From NCBI GenBank assembly GCA_903845065.1, contig CAIMWH010000149.1, forward strand, positions 1 through 43,785: a stretch of 43,785 bases of DNA, written 5' to 3'. This document shows, one piece after another, positions 1-8,466 of this stretch. The notes under the pieces are model-generated. The model did no database searches, had not been told where the DNA came from, and saw only the letters and a program-made list of their open reading frames with translations. The stretch's first letter is position 1, and each line of letters starts with the position of its first letter. Source of the stretch: an uncultured Rhodospirillales bacterium. Its GTDB lineage: Bacteria; Pseudomonadota; Alphaproteobacteria; Acetobacterales; Acetobacteraceae. The translations under genes and the position numbers were made by a program.

Positions 1-121
1 AGTATCGTCGGACATGGCGGGTGTGGCTCGGCGCGTTCGCGTGGAAAGGATGGCTTCGACACCCAGTCCTTAAACGTGATCAACGCCTTACGCGACGCCC
101 GCCAGCGAATCCCTGCCACGC

Positions 122-161
122 CGTGAATAAGATGGGTTAACGATCCTCTAACCCTTTCACG
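122..161. promoter_or_regulatory. Nested dyad in the upstream region of the first gene
   Basis: Bases 1-288 hold no gene I can support. Within them lies a two-level inverted repeat: outer arms CGTGAA (122-127) and TTCACG (156-161), inner arms GGGTTA (134-139) and TAACCC (149-154). The inner part also reads TTAA-N7-CTAA (137-151), one base off the alphaproteobacterial CtrA box TTAA-N7-TTAA. A TTGACT hexamer follows at 167-172 but no convincing -10 box is at the right distance. The position suits an operator for the regulator gene starting at 289, or for a divergent gene beyond the left edge. Function is inference only. Confidence 0.3.
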
Positions 162-288
162 AAGCGTTGACTTCCGTCCGACGGGCCTGCACCTATGAGT
201 CGCAGCCTGCGGACGTGGGCGGCACACAACACACGGACCGGTAGCCGATGGCCTTGCGTGCACAACCGCTTCCGGCGATGAATCCAGG

Positions 289-2391
289 ATGTTGAATCCA
301 CCGCCGCGCTCGCCTGGAATGACGCCCAACGGTTCGGGAAACGAACCCGTGCTGGTGCGCCTGCGTCTCATTGGCCAAATGGAGGCATGGACGCTCACCT
401 CCGAGAGCGTCCTGCCCACCGGCCGCAAAACCCGCGCTCTCCTGGCAATCCTCGCCCTCTCGCTGCCCCGCTCGGTGCTGCGTGGGCGGCTGGCCGAAAT
501 GCTGTGGAGCCGCCGCCCGGAGGAACAGGCCCGCGCCTCCCTGCGCCAGGAAATCCACCGCCTGCTCGAAGCATTGGAGCCGGTCGGCGGCCAGATCCTT
601 GCCATCAGCCGGGACCACCTCAGCCTGCGCCCCGGCGCCGTGTGGGTGGATGTGGAGGAGGTCCTGCGCGCCTCCACCGCCCGCCCCGCCGCCCTCTCGC
701 TGCTCGATGGGGACCTGCTGGAAGATCTTGACGGTGTCGATCCGAGCTTCGACGCCTGGCTCGCCGGCGAGCGCGAACGCCTGCGGGACCGTGCCCGCAC
801 CCTCGCCGAACACCTGCTGATCGAGAAGACCGACCCGGTCGAAGTCATCCCCGCCGCCCAGCAGCTTCTGGGCATCGATCGCACCCACGAAGGCGCCTGG
901 CGCGCCCTGATGCGCGCCTACGCCGCCCGTGGCGAGCGCGGCATGGCCATACAGGCCTTCGAACGCTGCCGCACCGTGCTGGCCGACCAGTTGGACGCCC
1001 AGCCGTCCGAGGAAACCCAGCGCCTGCTCGCCGAAATCCGCGCCGCCGGCCCCATCGTGCCGCCGGTCAAGCCGGAACCCCGCCCTGAGCCGGCGCGTGA
1101 ATCGCGCCCTGAACCGCGCGCACCCCGCAACGCCGAACCCCGCGAACCCCGCGCCGACCGCACCCCGGCGCTGCCCCGCGGCGGCGCCCGCGTCGGCGTG
1201 CTGCCGTTGCAGATGGTCGGCACCTCGGAGGAGGAGGCCCATCTCTCCACCGGCCTCGCCGATGAAATCACCTCCGCCCTGGCCCGCTTCCGCTGGATGT
1301 TCGTCGTCTCGTCCAGCTCGCTGGCCCGCTTCGCCGCCGGCTCGCGCGACGAAACCGCCATCCGCCGCAACTTCAACATCGATTTCCTGCTCGACGGCAC
1401 CGTCCAGCGCACCAGCGGCCGCCTGCGCATCTCGCTGCGCCTGCTCGATCTGCGCGCCGGCAACCAGATGGTCTGGGCCCAGCGCTTCGATCGCGAAAGC
1501 GATGACCTGCTCACCCTCCAGGACGATATCGCCGCCGAAGTGGTGGCGCAGATCGATCCCGAGATCCTCTTCATCGAGGCCCAGCGCGTCACCTCCCGCC
1601 CCCCGCAGGACCCCACCGCCTACGACCTCGTGCTGCGCGCCATCCCGCTCATCACCCGCCTCGAAAAGCCCCTGTTCATGCAGGCCGGAGACCTCCTGCG
1701 CCAGGCCGCCGCCCAGGAGCCCGACTACGCCGCCAGCCACGCCTGGCTCGCTTTCTGGCAGATGTTCCTGGTCGGCCAGGGCTGGGCGGACGATGCCAAT
1801 GAGGTAATGGGCGAGGCCGGCAAAATGGCCGAACGCGCCATCATGCTCGATCCGCATGACGCCAAGGCCCTCACCATCGCCGGCCACGTCCGTGCCTTCC
1901 TGCATCACCGCATGCGCGAGGCCCTCACCCTGCATGACCGCGCCATCACCCTCAACCCCAACCTCGCCATGGCCTGGGCGCTGTCGGCGATGACCTACAC
2001 CTACCTTGGGGACCTCGTGGAGGCCGAAAAGCGCGAAACCCGTTACAAAAAGCTCTCGCCGCTCGATCCGCATGCGTTCTTCTACGATACCATCTCGATC
2101 TACATCGCCCTCCTCAAGGGCGACTATCAGCAGGCCGCCACCATCGGCCGCGGCGTGACCGAGATGAACCCCTCCTTCTCGTCCTCGCTGAAGCCCTACC
2201 TCGCCGCCCTCGGCTACCTCGGCCGCACCCAGGAAAGCGTACCGGCACTGGAACGCTTGCTCTCCATCCAGCCCGGGTTCAGCATCGCCGCATTCGAACT
2301 CACCAGCCCGTTCGAACGCCAGCAGGACCTCGCGGTGGTCCTGCAGGGCCTCCGGCTGGCGGGCGTGCCGGAAACCTCACCGGCACAGTGA
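289..2391 (+). CDS. BTAD/SARP-type transcriptional regulator with TolB-like and TPR domains
   Basis: Probable cytoplasmic transcription regulator of 700 residues. Residues about 20-95 look like the winged-helix DNA-binding part of SARP/AfsR regulators. About 110-250 form the bacterial transcriptional activator (BTAD) helical domain, ending GMAIQAFERCRTVLADQL. A proline/arginine/glutamate-rich linker follows (about 255-298). From about 300 to 430 there is a TolB-N-like segment beginning RVGVLPLQMVG, of the kind seen in adenylate-cyclase-like regulators, and the remainder is TPR-like with repeated A..A...P. I see no membrane segment. Start: ATG 289 is used; ATG 319 in the same frame is an alternative, and neither has a strong ribosome site. 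The next gene lies 32 bp downstream on the same strand and may be co-transcribed. Target genes cannot be told from the sequence. Confidence 0.8.
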   Translation: MLNPPPRSPGMTPNGSGNEPVLVRLRLIGQMEAWTLTSESVLPTGRKTRALLAILALSLPRSVLRGRLAEMLWSRRPEEQARASLRQEIHRLLEALEPVGGQILAISRDHLSLRPGAVWVDVEEVLRASTARPAALSLLDGDLLEDLDGVDPSFDAWLAGERERLRDRARTLAEHLLIEKTDPVEVIPAAQQLLGIDRTHEGAWRALMRAYAARGERGMAIQAFERCRTVLADQLDAQPSEETQRLLAEIRAAGPIVPPVKPEPRPEPARESRPEPRAPRNAEPREPRADRTPALPRGGARVGVLPLQMVGTSEEEAHLSTGLADEITSALARFRWMFVVSSSSLARFAAGSRDETAIRRNFNIDFLLDGTVQRTSGRLRISLRLLDLRAGNQMVWAQRFDRESDDLLTLQDDIAAEVVAQIDPEILFIEAQRVTSRPPQDPTAYDLVLRAIPLITRLEKPLFMQAGDLLRQAAAQEPDYAASHAWLAFWQMFLVGQGWADDANEVMGEAGKMAERAIMLDPHDAKALTIAGHVRAFLHHRMREALTLHDRAITLNPNLAMAWALSAMTYTYLGDLVEAEKRETRYKKLSPLDPHAFFYDTISIYIALLKGDYQQAATIGRGVTEMNPSFSSSLKPYLAALGYLGRTQESVPALERLLSIQPGFSIAAFELTSPFERQQDLAVVLQGLRLAGVPETSPAQ

Positions 2392-2423
2392 ATCCGGCCG
2401 CGTAACGCCGGACGGGAGTGCCG

Positions 2424-3584
2424 ATGACCGACGCGCGGGCGCTGCGCTGGCTGGAACCGGCAGGCGTCGCGCTGGTGCTCCTGCTGTTCGCCGTCTTCGT
2501 CGGCTACGAGGCCTGGCTCATCGCCCCGCGCACCGGCCTGTCCGGTTTCCTGCGCACCGATTTCTTCGCCCAATGGTCCTTCGCCCGCTTCGTCCACGCC
2601 GGCGGCGGCGCGGACATCTATAATCGGGACGTGCTGAGCCGCTTCCAGCACGATCTCGCCCCCGCCTTGCGCCAGGTTTTCCCATTCCCCTATCCGCCGG
2701 TATATCTGTTCGCGCTCTGGCCCCTCGGCGGCCTGGCGATCGGCCCGGCCTACATCGTGGCGATGGCCACCTCGCTCGCCCTGTTCGCCGCGGCGGCCTG
2801 GCGGCGCGGCCTCGGCTGGTCGGCGGGCGCCCTGCTGGCCCTCGCCCCCGGCGCCGTGGTCTGCGTGGTCTACGGCCAGACCGGCCTGCTCACCGCGGCC
2901 TTCCTTGCCGGCGGCCTGCGCCTGCGCCCATCGCATCCGGTGCTGGCCGGCATGGTGTTCGCGCTGCTGCTGATCAAGCCGCAGTTCGCCATCCTGGTGC
3001 CCCTCGCCCTCATCGCCGCGCGAGACTGGCGCTGCTTCGCCGCCGCCGCCTTCACCGCCGCCGCCCTGGTCGCCGCCAGCACCGTCGCCTTCGGCTGGAT
3101 CGCCTGGACCCGCTGGTTCGCCGCCCTCTCCGAACACGGCGCCTATGTCGATCGCGCCGTCAGCTCCTACGTCAAACCCACCATCCGCGAGACCCTGGCA
3201 TTCCTCGGCGCCAGCCCGTCCCTGGCCTGGACCGCCGCCGGATGCGTCGCGATCCTCGCCGCCGCCGCCGTCTGGATCGCCTATCGCCGCCGTGCCCCCC
3301 TGGCCGACGCGGTACTGATCGCCGCCACCCTCGCCGCCTCGCCCTACGGCTTCATCTATGACCTGCCCGTCCTGTCCGTCGCCGCCGTTGCGCTCTACGC
3401 CGCCCGCCCGCCCACCTGGAGTGCTCTGATCGACGATGCCTCCGCTACCCTCGCCCTCGCCACCCCCGCCGTGATGGTGCTCACCACCCGCTTCCACTGG
3501 ATCGGCGCGGTGGCCCTCCTCCTGCTCCTCGCTTGCGTCACCTGGCGCGCCTGCTTCAACCCGCCGGCTTGCGCGTCGCGATGA
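2424..3584 (+). CDS. GT87/DUF2029-like membrane glycosyltransferase
   Basis: Polytopic inner-membrane protein of about 386 residues with roughly ten hydrophobic segments, the first about residues 12-32. The N-terminal periplasmic-loop pattern (TDFFAQWSFARF, then DIYN, then FPFPYPPVYLFALWPLG) is typical of the GT-C fold family GT87 (DUF2029), whose known members transfer mannose or arabinose from polyprenyl-phosphate donors. The sugar and acceptor here are unknown. ATG 2424 is preferred over an in-frame GTG at 2418 because GGGAG at 2414-2418 sits at ribosome-site distance from the ATG. It follows the BTAD regulator by 32 bp. Its 3' end overlaps the convergent EamA gene by 29 bp (3556-3584). 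Confidence 0.75.
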   Translation: MTDARALRWLEPAGVALVLLLFAVFVGYEAWLIAPRTGLSGFLRTDFFAQWSFARFVHAGGGADIYNRDVLSRFQHDLAPALRQVFPFPYPPVYLFALWPLGGLAIGPAYIVAMATSLALFAAAAWRRGLGWSAGALLALAPGAVVCVVYGQTGLLTAAFLAGGLRLRPSHPVLAGMVFALLLIKPQFAILVPLALIAARDWRCFAAAAFTAAALVAASTVAFGWIAWTRWFAALSEHGAYVDRAVSSYVKPTIRETLAFLGASPSLAWTAAGCVAILAAAAVWIAYRRRAPLADAVLIAATLAASPYGFIYDLPVLSVAAVALYAARPPTWSALIDDASATLALATPAVMVLTTRFHWIGAVALLLLLACVTWRACFNPPACASR

Positions 3585-4434
3585 ACACCCCGGTCAGGAT
3601 AACCGCCGTCGCCGCCAGCACCGTCCCGGTGATCGGCTCATCCAGCAGCACCCACGCCAGCACCACCCCCGAAATCGGCTGCAGGAACTGCAACACCCCG
3701 ATCCGCGCGATCCCGCCCCGCCCCAGCGCCCAGTACCAGATCACATACCCCAGCATGGAAACCCCGAGCGACAGGTAGACCACCCCGGTCCACGCCCGCG
3801 CCGAGATCGCCCCCCACTCCATCCCGGCGAACGCCGCCGGCATGAACGGCACGAACGCCAGCGTCGCCAGCGCGATCCCCCAATACGTCGTCCCCTGCGA
3901 CGGATATCCGGCCTGCGACAGCCGCGCCCCCACCACATACCCGGTCGAGGCAATCGTCGCCGCCGCCAGGCAGATCGCATCCCCCGCCATGCTCGCCTCG
4001 CCGCCCGCCACCGCGCGGCCGAAAATCAGCACCGCCTCGCCGCACACCGCGATGGCGCAGCCCAGCCACCACCGCCCGCCCGGCCACGTCCGCTCCAGCG
4101 CGTGCGCCACCGCCCCGGTGAACACCGGCAGCATCGCCAGGATCATCGCCCCATGGATCGCCGAGGTCCGCGCGATGCCCAAGCTGAACACCACCGGAAA
4201 CCCCATGAACCCGCAGAACGCGCACAGCGCCATCAGCGCCCATTCCCGCCGGCTGCGCGGCAGCGGCACCCGCAACACCAGCGCCAGCAGCACCCCCGCC
4301 GGCGCCGCGATCCCCGCCCGCAACGCCGACATCGCCACCGGCGCGATCTCCCCCACCGCCACCTTGGTCCCCACCGGCGAGCCGCCCCAGAAGATGACCG
4401 CGAACAACGCCCCGATCAGCACCGCGGGCGTCAT
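3556..4434 (-). CDS. EamA/DMT-family transporter (second of pair)
   Basis: Predicted inner-membrane drug/metabolite transporter of 292 residues with about ten membrane segments arranged as two EamA repeats. The N-terminus MTPAVLIGALFAVIFWGGSP and the later YVIWYWALGRGGIARIG plus GVVLAWVLLDEPITG near the end of the second repeat are family hallmarks. The start ATG (4434-4432) overlaps the stop of the upstream EamA gene by one base (TGATG), so translation is probably coupled. It is the last gene of the minus-strand run that begins with the ABC ATPase at 9964. DMT exporters move small metabolites such as amino acids or nucleosides; the substrate here is not predictable from sequence alone. Confidence 0.85.
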   Translation of the reverse strand: MTPAVLIGALFAVIFWGGSPVGTKVAVGEIAPVAMSALRAGIAAPAGVLLALVLRVPLPRSRREWALMALCAFCGFMGFPVVFSLGIARTSAIHGAMILAMLPVFTGAVAHALERTWPGGRWWLGCAIAVCGEAVLIFGRAVAGGEASMAGDAICLAAATIASTGYVVGARLSQAGYPSQGTTYWGIALATLAFVPFMPAAFAGMEWGAISARAWTGVVYLSLGVSMLGYVIWYWALGRGGIARIGVLQFLQPISGVVLAWVLLDEPITGTVLAATAVILTGVFIATRKPAG

Positions 4435-5354
4435 CAGCCCGCCCGCGCCCGCCGCAGCACCGCCGCCAGTGGCCGCCCATCCAGCACCGCGATCCCCACC
4501 CCGATCAACGCCATCCCCGCCATCTGCTGCCCGCCCAGCCGCTCGCCCAGCGCCACGATGCCGAGCAGGATGGCGGTGATCGGGCTCATGAACGTCACCA
4601 GCACCGTGTTGGTCGCCCCCGCCGTCGCCAGGATGCGAAAGAAAATCGAATACGCCAGCGCCCCGGTCAGCAGCCCCAGCGCCAGCAGCGCCCCAATCGC
4701 CGGCCACGACAGCCCCTGCAGCGCCCACGGCCGATCCAGCACCAACGCCAACGGCACCAGCACCAGCGCCGAGGTGCCCAACTGCCCCGCCGCCGTGGTC
4801 ATCGGATGCAGCCGCAGCGCGGTGAACCGCCGCCCGTAGACACTCGCATACGCATACGCGAGAGACGCCGCCAGGCACGCCAACTGCCCCAATATGGCCG
4901 CCGGCGAAAACGCGAAATCCCCGCCCCCCAGCATCACGGCCAACCCCGCGAACCCGATCAGCGCCCCCGCCACATGGCGCGCCGTCATCCGCTCATCCGT
5001 CGTCAGGAAATGCGCGAACACCACGGTGAACAGCGGCGAGGTGGCGATCAGCACCGAGGCCAGCCCCGTCGGCACAAACGGGCTGGCGAAGGCGATCAGG
5101 ATGAACGGCCCGGCATCGTTGAACAGCCCCATCACCCCAAACGCCGTCCAGGTCGAGCCCTCGCGCGGCAACCGCGCCCCGGCCTGCCGCATGGCGATCA
5201 GCAACGCCCCTGCCGCCAGCGTCACCTTCACCGCCGCGATGCTTATCGGCGGCAACTCGCGCGCGGCGATGGTGATGAAGAGGAACGTGCTCCCCCACAA
5301 CATGGACAGCACGACGAGCAGCGCCCATTCGAGCGCCGACATCGTCCTGTTCAT
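4434..5354 (-). CDS. EamA/DMT-family transporter (first of pair)
   Basis: Inner-membrane transporter of 306 residues with about ten hydrophobic segments and two EamA repeats. The first opens with WALLVVLSMLWGSTFLFI; the second carries SIFFRILATAGATNTVLVTF and SPITAILLGIVALGERL. It begins 12 bp after the stop of the BMP-type binding protein and ends in a one-base overlap with a second EamA gene, so it looks like part of the same transcript as the nucleoside-type ABC importer. The two EamA proteins differ clearly in sequence, so this is not a recent tandem duplication. A paired or heteromeric exporter is possible but not shown. Confidence 0.85.
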   Translation of the reverse strand: MNRTMSALEWALLVVLSMLWGSTFLFITIAARELPPISIAAVKVTLAAGALLIAMRQAGARLPREGSTWTAFGVMGLFNDAGPFILIAFASPFVPTGLASVLIATSPLFTVVFAHFLTTDERMTARHVAGALIGFAGLAVMLGGGDFAFSPAAILGQLACLAASLAYAYASVYGRRFTALRLHPMTTAAGQLGTSALVLVPLALVLDRPWALQGLSWPAIGALLALGLLTGALAYSIFFRILATAGATNTVLVTFMSPITAILLGIVALGERLGGQQMAGMALIGVGIAVLDGRPLAAVLRRARAG

Positions 5355-5366
5355 GTGAAGGGTGGC

Positions 5367-6431
5367 CTAGACCTTCCCCTGCACCCCATCCACGAACCAC
5401 TTCATCTCGGCGATATCCTTGTCCGCCAGCGCCTGCCCGGCCGCCACCTTGGTCTTGCCGTCCTGGTCGGCGATCGGCCCGGCGAACGGCCTGCGGCTGC
5501 CCGCCCCGATCGCCGCCATCACCCCATCCACATCCTTGCGCACCGCCTCCGGCACCGCCGCGTTGTAAGGAGCCAGCTTCGTCATCCCCTCCTTCACGCC
5601 GCCCCACACATCGCCCGATTTCCACGTCCCGGCGATCGCCGCCTTCACCCGGCCGATGTAGTATTCGTTCCAGTTATGCGTCACCGCCGTCAGGCAGGTC
5701 TTGGGCCCGTACTTCGACTGATCGGAGTTGTAGGCGATCGAGAACGCCCCCTTCTCCTCCGCGGCCTGCGCCACCGCCGTGCTGTCGGTATGATGCGTCA
5801 CCACATCCGCCCCACCCGCGATCAGCGTATCCGCCGCCGCCCGCTCCTTGCCCGGATCGAACCAGGAAGACGTCCACACCACCTTGGTCACCGCCTTGGG
5901 GTTCACCGAGCGCGCGCCCAGGGTGAACGCGTTGATCCCCTGCAACACCTCGGGGATCGGGAAGGCGGCGATATAGCCGAACACCCCGGTTTTGCTCATC
6001 CGGCCGGCCAACACGCCGGCGGCATATCGCCCCTCGTAGAACCGCGCCGAGTAGGTCGCCACATTGGCCGCCCGCTTGTAGCCGGTGGCATGCTCGAACT
6101 TCTTGGACGGGAACTGCTGCGCCACCTTCAACGTCGGGTTCATGTAGCCGAACGAGGTGGTGAAGATCAGGTCATTGCCATCCGTCGCCAGCTTGCGGAT
6201 CACCCGCTCGGCGTCCGCCCCTTCCTCCACGTTCTCCACGAACGAGGTCTTCACCGCGGCGCCCAGCGCCGCATCCACCGCCCGGCGCCCCAGTTCATGC
6301 TGGAACGTCCAGCCCGCATCCCCCACCGGGGACACATAGACATAGGCCACCTTGAGCGGCCCGGCCGCCTGGGCCTGGCTTGCGATCAACGTGGCGGCGG
6401 GCGCCAGCAGCAGGGAGCGACGGGACAGCAT
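5367..6431 (-). CDS. BMP-family (PnrA/BmpA-like) ABC transporter substrate-binding protein
   Basis: Periplasmic binding protein of 354 residues for an ABC importer. An N-terminal signal of about 22 residues (MLSRRSLLLAPAATLIASQAQA) has a twin-arginine-like SRRSLLL stretch and an AQA cleavage site. It lacks a lipobox, so it is probably free in the periplasm rather than a lipoprotein. The body matches the BMP family: KVAYVYVSPVGDAGWTFQHE, then FTTSFGYMNPTLKVAQQFP and FYEGRYAAGVLAGRMSKTG. Characterised BMP proteins bind purine nucleosides, and a few related ones bind purines or other ligands. A GAGGA ribosome site lies 8 bases upstream of the ATG. The gene starts 27 bp after the stop of the second permease and is followed 12 bp later by an EamA exporter. 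Confidence 0.9.
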   Translation of the reverse strand: MLSRRSLLLAPAATLIASQAQAAGPLKVAYVYVSPVGDAGWTFQHELGRRAVDAALGAAVKTSFVENVEEGADAERVIRKLATDGNDLIFTTSFGYMNPTLKVAQQFPSKKFEHATGYKRAANVATYSARFYEGRYAAGVLAGRMSKTGVFGYIAAFPIPEVLQGINAFTLGARSVNPKAVTKVVWTSSWFDPGKERAAADTLIAGGADVVTHHTDSTAVAQAAEEKGAFSIAYNSDQSKYGPKTCLTAVTHNWNEYYIGRVKAAIAGTWKSGDVWGGVKEGMTKLAPYNAAVPEAVRKDVDGVMAAIGAGSRRPFAGPIADQDGKTKVAAGQALADKDIAEMKWFVDGVQGKV

Positions 6432-6458
6432 GGGCGAAATCCTCTGTCGGGGCCGGGT

Positions 6459-7388
6459 TCAGCCGGCGGGATGAAATGGTTTGCCGAGTGCGGCCGGCGC
6501 ATTCAGCTTCAGGCGCAGCGTATCGCGTGAGATCAGCACCAGCACAAGGATGGTTGCGGCATAGGGCAGGGTAGCGAGCAGATTGGGCGCCACCGGAATG
6601 CCCCACGCCTCGGCCTGGAACCCGGCGATGGTGACAAACCCGAACAGAATTGCGCCCGCCGCCAGCAGCAACGGCTTCCAGGTGGAAAACACCACCAGCG
6701 CCAGCGCGATCCAGCCCCGCCCGGCCACCATGTTCTCCGTCCACATCGGCGTATAGGCCAGCGAAAGATACGCCCCCGCCAACCCCGCCATGGCGCCGCC
6801 GAACAGCACCGCGAACCCCCGGATGCGCACCACCTTGTAGCCGAACGCATGCGCCACCTCGGCCGACTCGCCCACCGCCCGCAACAACAACCCCGCCCGG
6901 CTGCGCGCCAGAAACCGCGCCACCGCGAACGGCGCCGCCAGCGCCAGCCACACCAGCGGATCAACCAGCAGCAACTGCTGCAACAGCGGGTGCGCCCCGC
7001 TCAGATTGGGAAATATCAACGTCGCCAGCCCGGTGATCGGGTGGCTCTGATACGGCGCCCCGAACAGCGCGGAAAACCCGATGCCGAAAATCGTCAGCGC
7101 CAACCCGCTCGCCACCTGGTTGGCATGCAGCCGCAGCGTCAGCACCGCGAACACCGCCGCCATCGCTGCCCCCGCCGCCATCGCCGCCAGCAACCCCAGC
7201 ACCGGGCTGCCGGTGGTCACCGAGGCGGCGAACCCCACCACCGCCCCCACCAGCATCATCCCCTCCACCCCCAGGTTCAGCACCCCGGCCCGCTCGCACA
7301 CCAACTCGCCGAGCCCAGCCAGGATCAACGGCGCCGCCGCCCGCAACGTCGCCACCAGCAGCGCCACCAGCATCACACCGTCATCCAT
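6459..7388 (-). CDS. ABC transporter permease, nucleoside-type (NupQ/YufQ-like)
   Basis: Inner-membrane permease of the BPD_transp_2 family, 309 residues from the ATG at 7388. In-frame starts at 7406 and 7412 would lengthen it by a few residues. About eight to nine hydrophobic segments are visible. GELVCERAGVLNLGVEGMMLVGA near the N-terminus is the hallmark of the second permease in BMP-linked nucleoside importers. It overlaps the 3' end of the first permease gene by 8 bp at the chosen start. With the other permease it should form the membrane channel energised by the double-domain ATPase encoded at 8456-9964. Confidence 0.88.
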   Translation of the reverse strand: MDDGVMLVALLVATLRAAAPLILAGLGELVCERAGVLNLGVEGMMLVGAVVGFAASVTTGSPVLGLLAAMAAGAAMAAVFAVLTLRLHANQVASGLALTIFGIGFSALFGAPYQSHPITGLATLIFPNLSGAHPLLQQLLLVDPLVWLALAAPFAVARFLARSRAGLLLRAVGESAEVAHAFGYKVVRIRGFAVLFGGAMAGLAGAYLSLAYTPMWTENMVAGRGWIALALVVFSTWKPLLLAAGAILFGFVTIAGFQAEAWGIPVAPNLLATLPYAATILVLVLISRDTLRLKLNAPAALGKPFHPAG

Positions 7389-8466
7389 GCGAGGAAGCCT
7401 TGGCATGCGCACGCACCCCGCCGAAGCGAACCCGATACAGCGTCAGCACATCGGCCCCGAGCAGGAACAGCAGCAGCATCCCCTGGATCACCCCCGCGGC
7501 CGCCAGCGGCAATTGCTGGGTGATCTGCAACCCCTCCGCCCCCAGATACAGCAGCGCCATCAACACCGCCGCGAACAGCATCCCCACCGGGCTCAGTCGC
7601 CCGAGGAACGCGACAATGATCGCGGCGAACCCATACCCCGGCGAAATCGACGGCGTGAGCTGCCCGATCGGCCCCGCCACCTCGCAAACCCCCGCCAGCC
7701 CGGCCAACCCGCCGCTCAGCAGCAGGCACACCCACACCGCGCCATTCTCCGAAAACCCGGCATACCGCGCCGCCCCTGGCGCCAGCCCCACCACCCGGAT
7801 GCGATACCCCGCCATGGTGCGCCCAAGCAGCAGCGCCGCCAGCGGCACCGCTACCAGCGCGAACACCGCCGCCACCGTCACCCGGCTGCCCTCCAGCAGC
7901 ACCGGCAGCATCGCCGCCGCCTCGAACTGCCGTGTCTGCGGAAAATTGAACCCCTCGGGGTCCTGCATCGGCCCGCGCACCAGCCAGCCCAGCACCTGCA
8001 CGGCGATGTAGCTCAGCATCAGCGTCACCAGGATTTCATGCGCATTGAACCTGGTGCGCAGAAACGCCGCCACGCCCCCCCACGCCGCGCCCCCCAGCAC
8101 GCCAGCCATCAACACCAGCGGCAGCACGAACCACCCCTCCGTCGGCCCCAGCCAAAGCGCCACCGCCCCCCCGGCGATTGCCCCCATGGTGAACTGCCCC
8201 TCGGCGCCGATGTTCCACACATTGGCCTGCACCCCCACGGCGATTCCCAGCGCGCACAACAGCAGCGGCGTCGCCTTCAACGCCAGTTCGGACCACCCGT
8301 TGGCATCCTCCAGCGGCGCGACAAACAACGTATGCAGGCAGGACACCGGATCACGCCCCAACAGCGCGAACAACACCGCCGCCCCCGCCGCCGCGCACAC
8401 CAGCGCCAGCACCGGCGCAAGCACCGCCATCACCCGCGAAGCCGAGGCCCGCCGCTCAAGCCGCAT
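7381..8466 (-). CDS. ABC transporter permease, nucleoside-type (NupP/YufP-like)
   Basis: Inner-membrane permease of 361 residues. It has a basic N-terminus (MRLERRASASR), a first hydrophobic helix at about residues 12-35, and further helices typical of the BPD_transp_2 family. NVWNIGAEGQFTMGAIAGG and FRTRFNAHEILVTLMLSYIA-like segments (here FLRTRFNAHEILVTLML) are diagnostic of the first permease of BMP-linked systems. The start overlaps the ATPase stop by 11 bp (8456-8466), and its own stop overlaps the next permease start. Overlaps on both sides suggest tight translational coupling and balanced subunit amounts. Confidence 0.9.
   Translation of the reverse strand: MRLERRASASRVMAVLAPVLALVCAAAGAAVLFALLGRDPVSCLHTLFVAPLEDANGWSELALKATPLLLCALGIAVGVQANVWNIGAEGQFTMGAIAGGAVALWLGPTEGWFVLPLVLMAGVLGGAAWGGVAAFLRTRFNAHEILVTLMLSYIAVQVLGWLVRGPMQDPEGFNFPQTRQFEAAAMLPVLLEGSRVTVAAVFALVAVPLAALLLGRTMAGYRIRVVGLAPGAARYAGFSENGAVWVCLLLSGGLAGLAGVCEVAGPIGQLTPSISPGYGFAAIIVAFLGRLSPVGMLFAAVLMALLYLGAEGLQITQQLPLAAAGVIQGMLLLFLLGADVLTLYRVRFGGVRAHAKASSHG

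Noticed and set aside
1-15. Possible start of a minus-strand gene (ATG at 13-15, reading MSDDT) running off the left edge
   Set aside because: Only five codons are present, no ribosome site is visible, and the sequence cannot be identified.
193-2073. 626-codon open frame on the minus strand opposite the regulator gene, and similar long antisense frames at 2214-3497, 10568-11932 and 12725-13870
   Set aside because: Their translations are low-complexity (Gly, Ala, Arg, Asp, His rich) and lack family motifs. They arise from the high-GC third positions of the real genes on the other strand.
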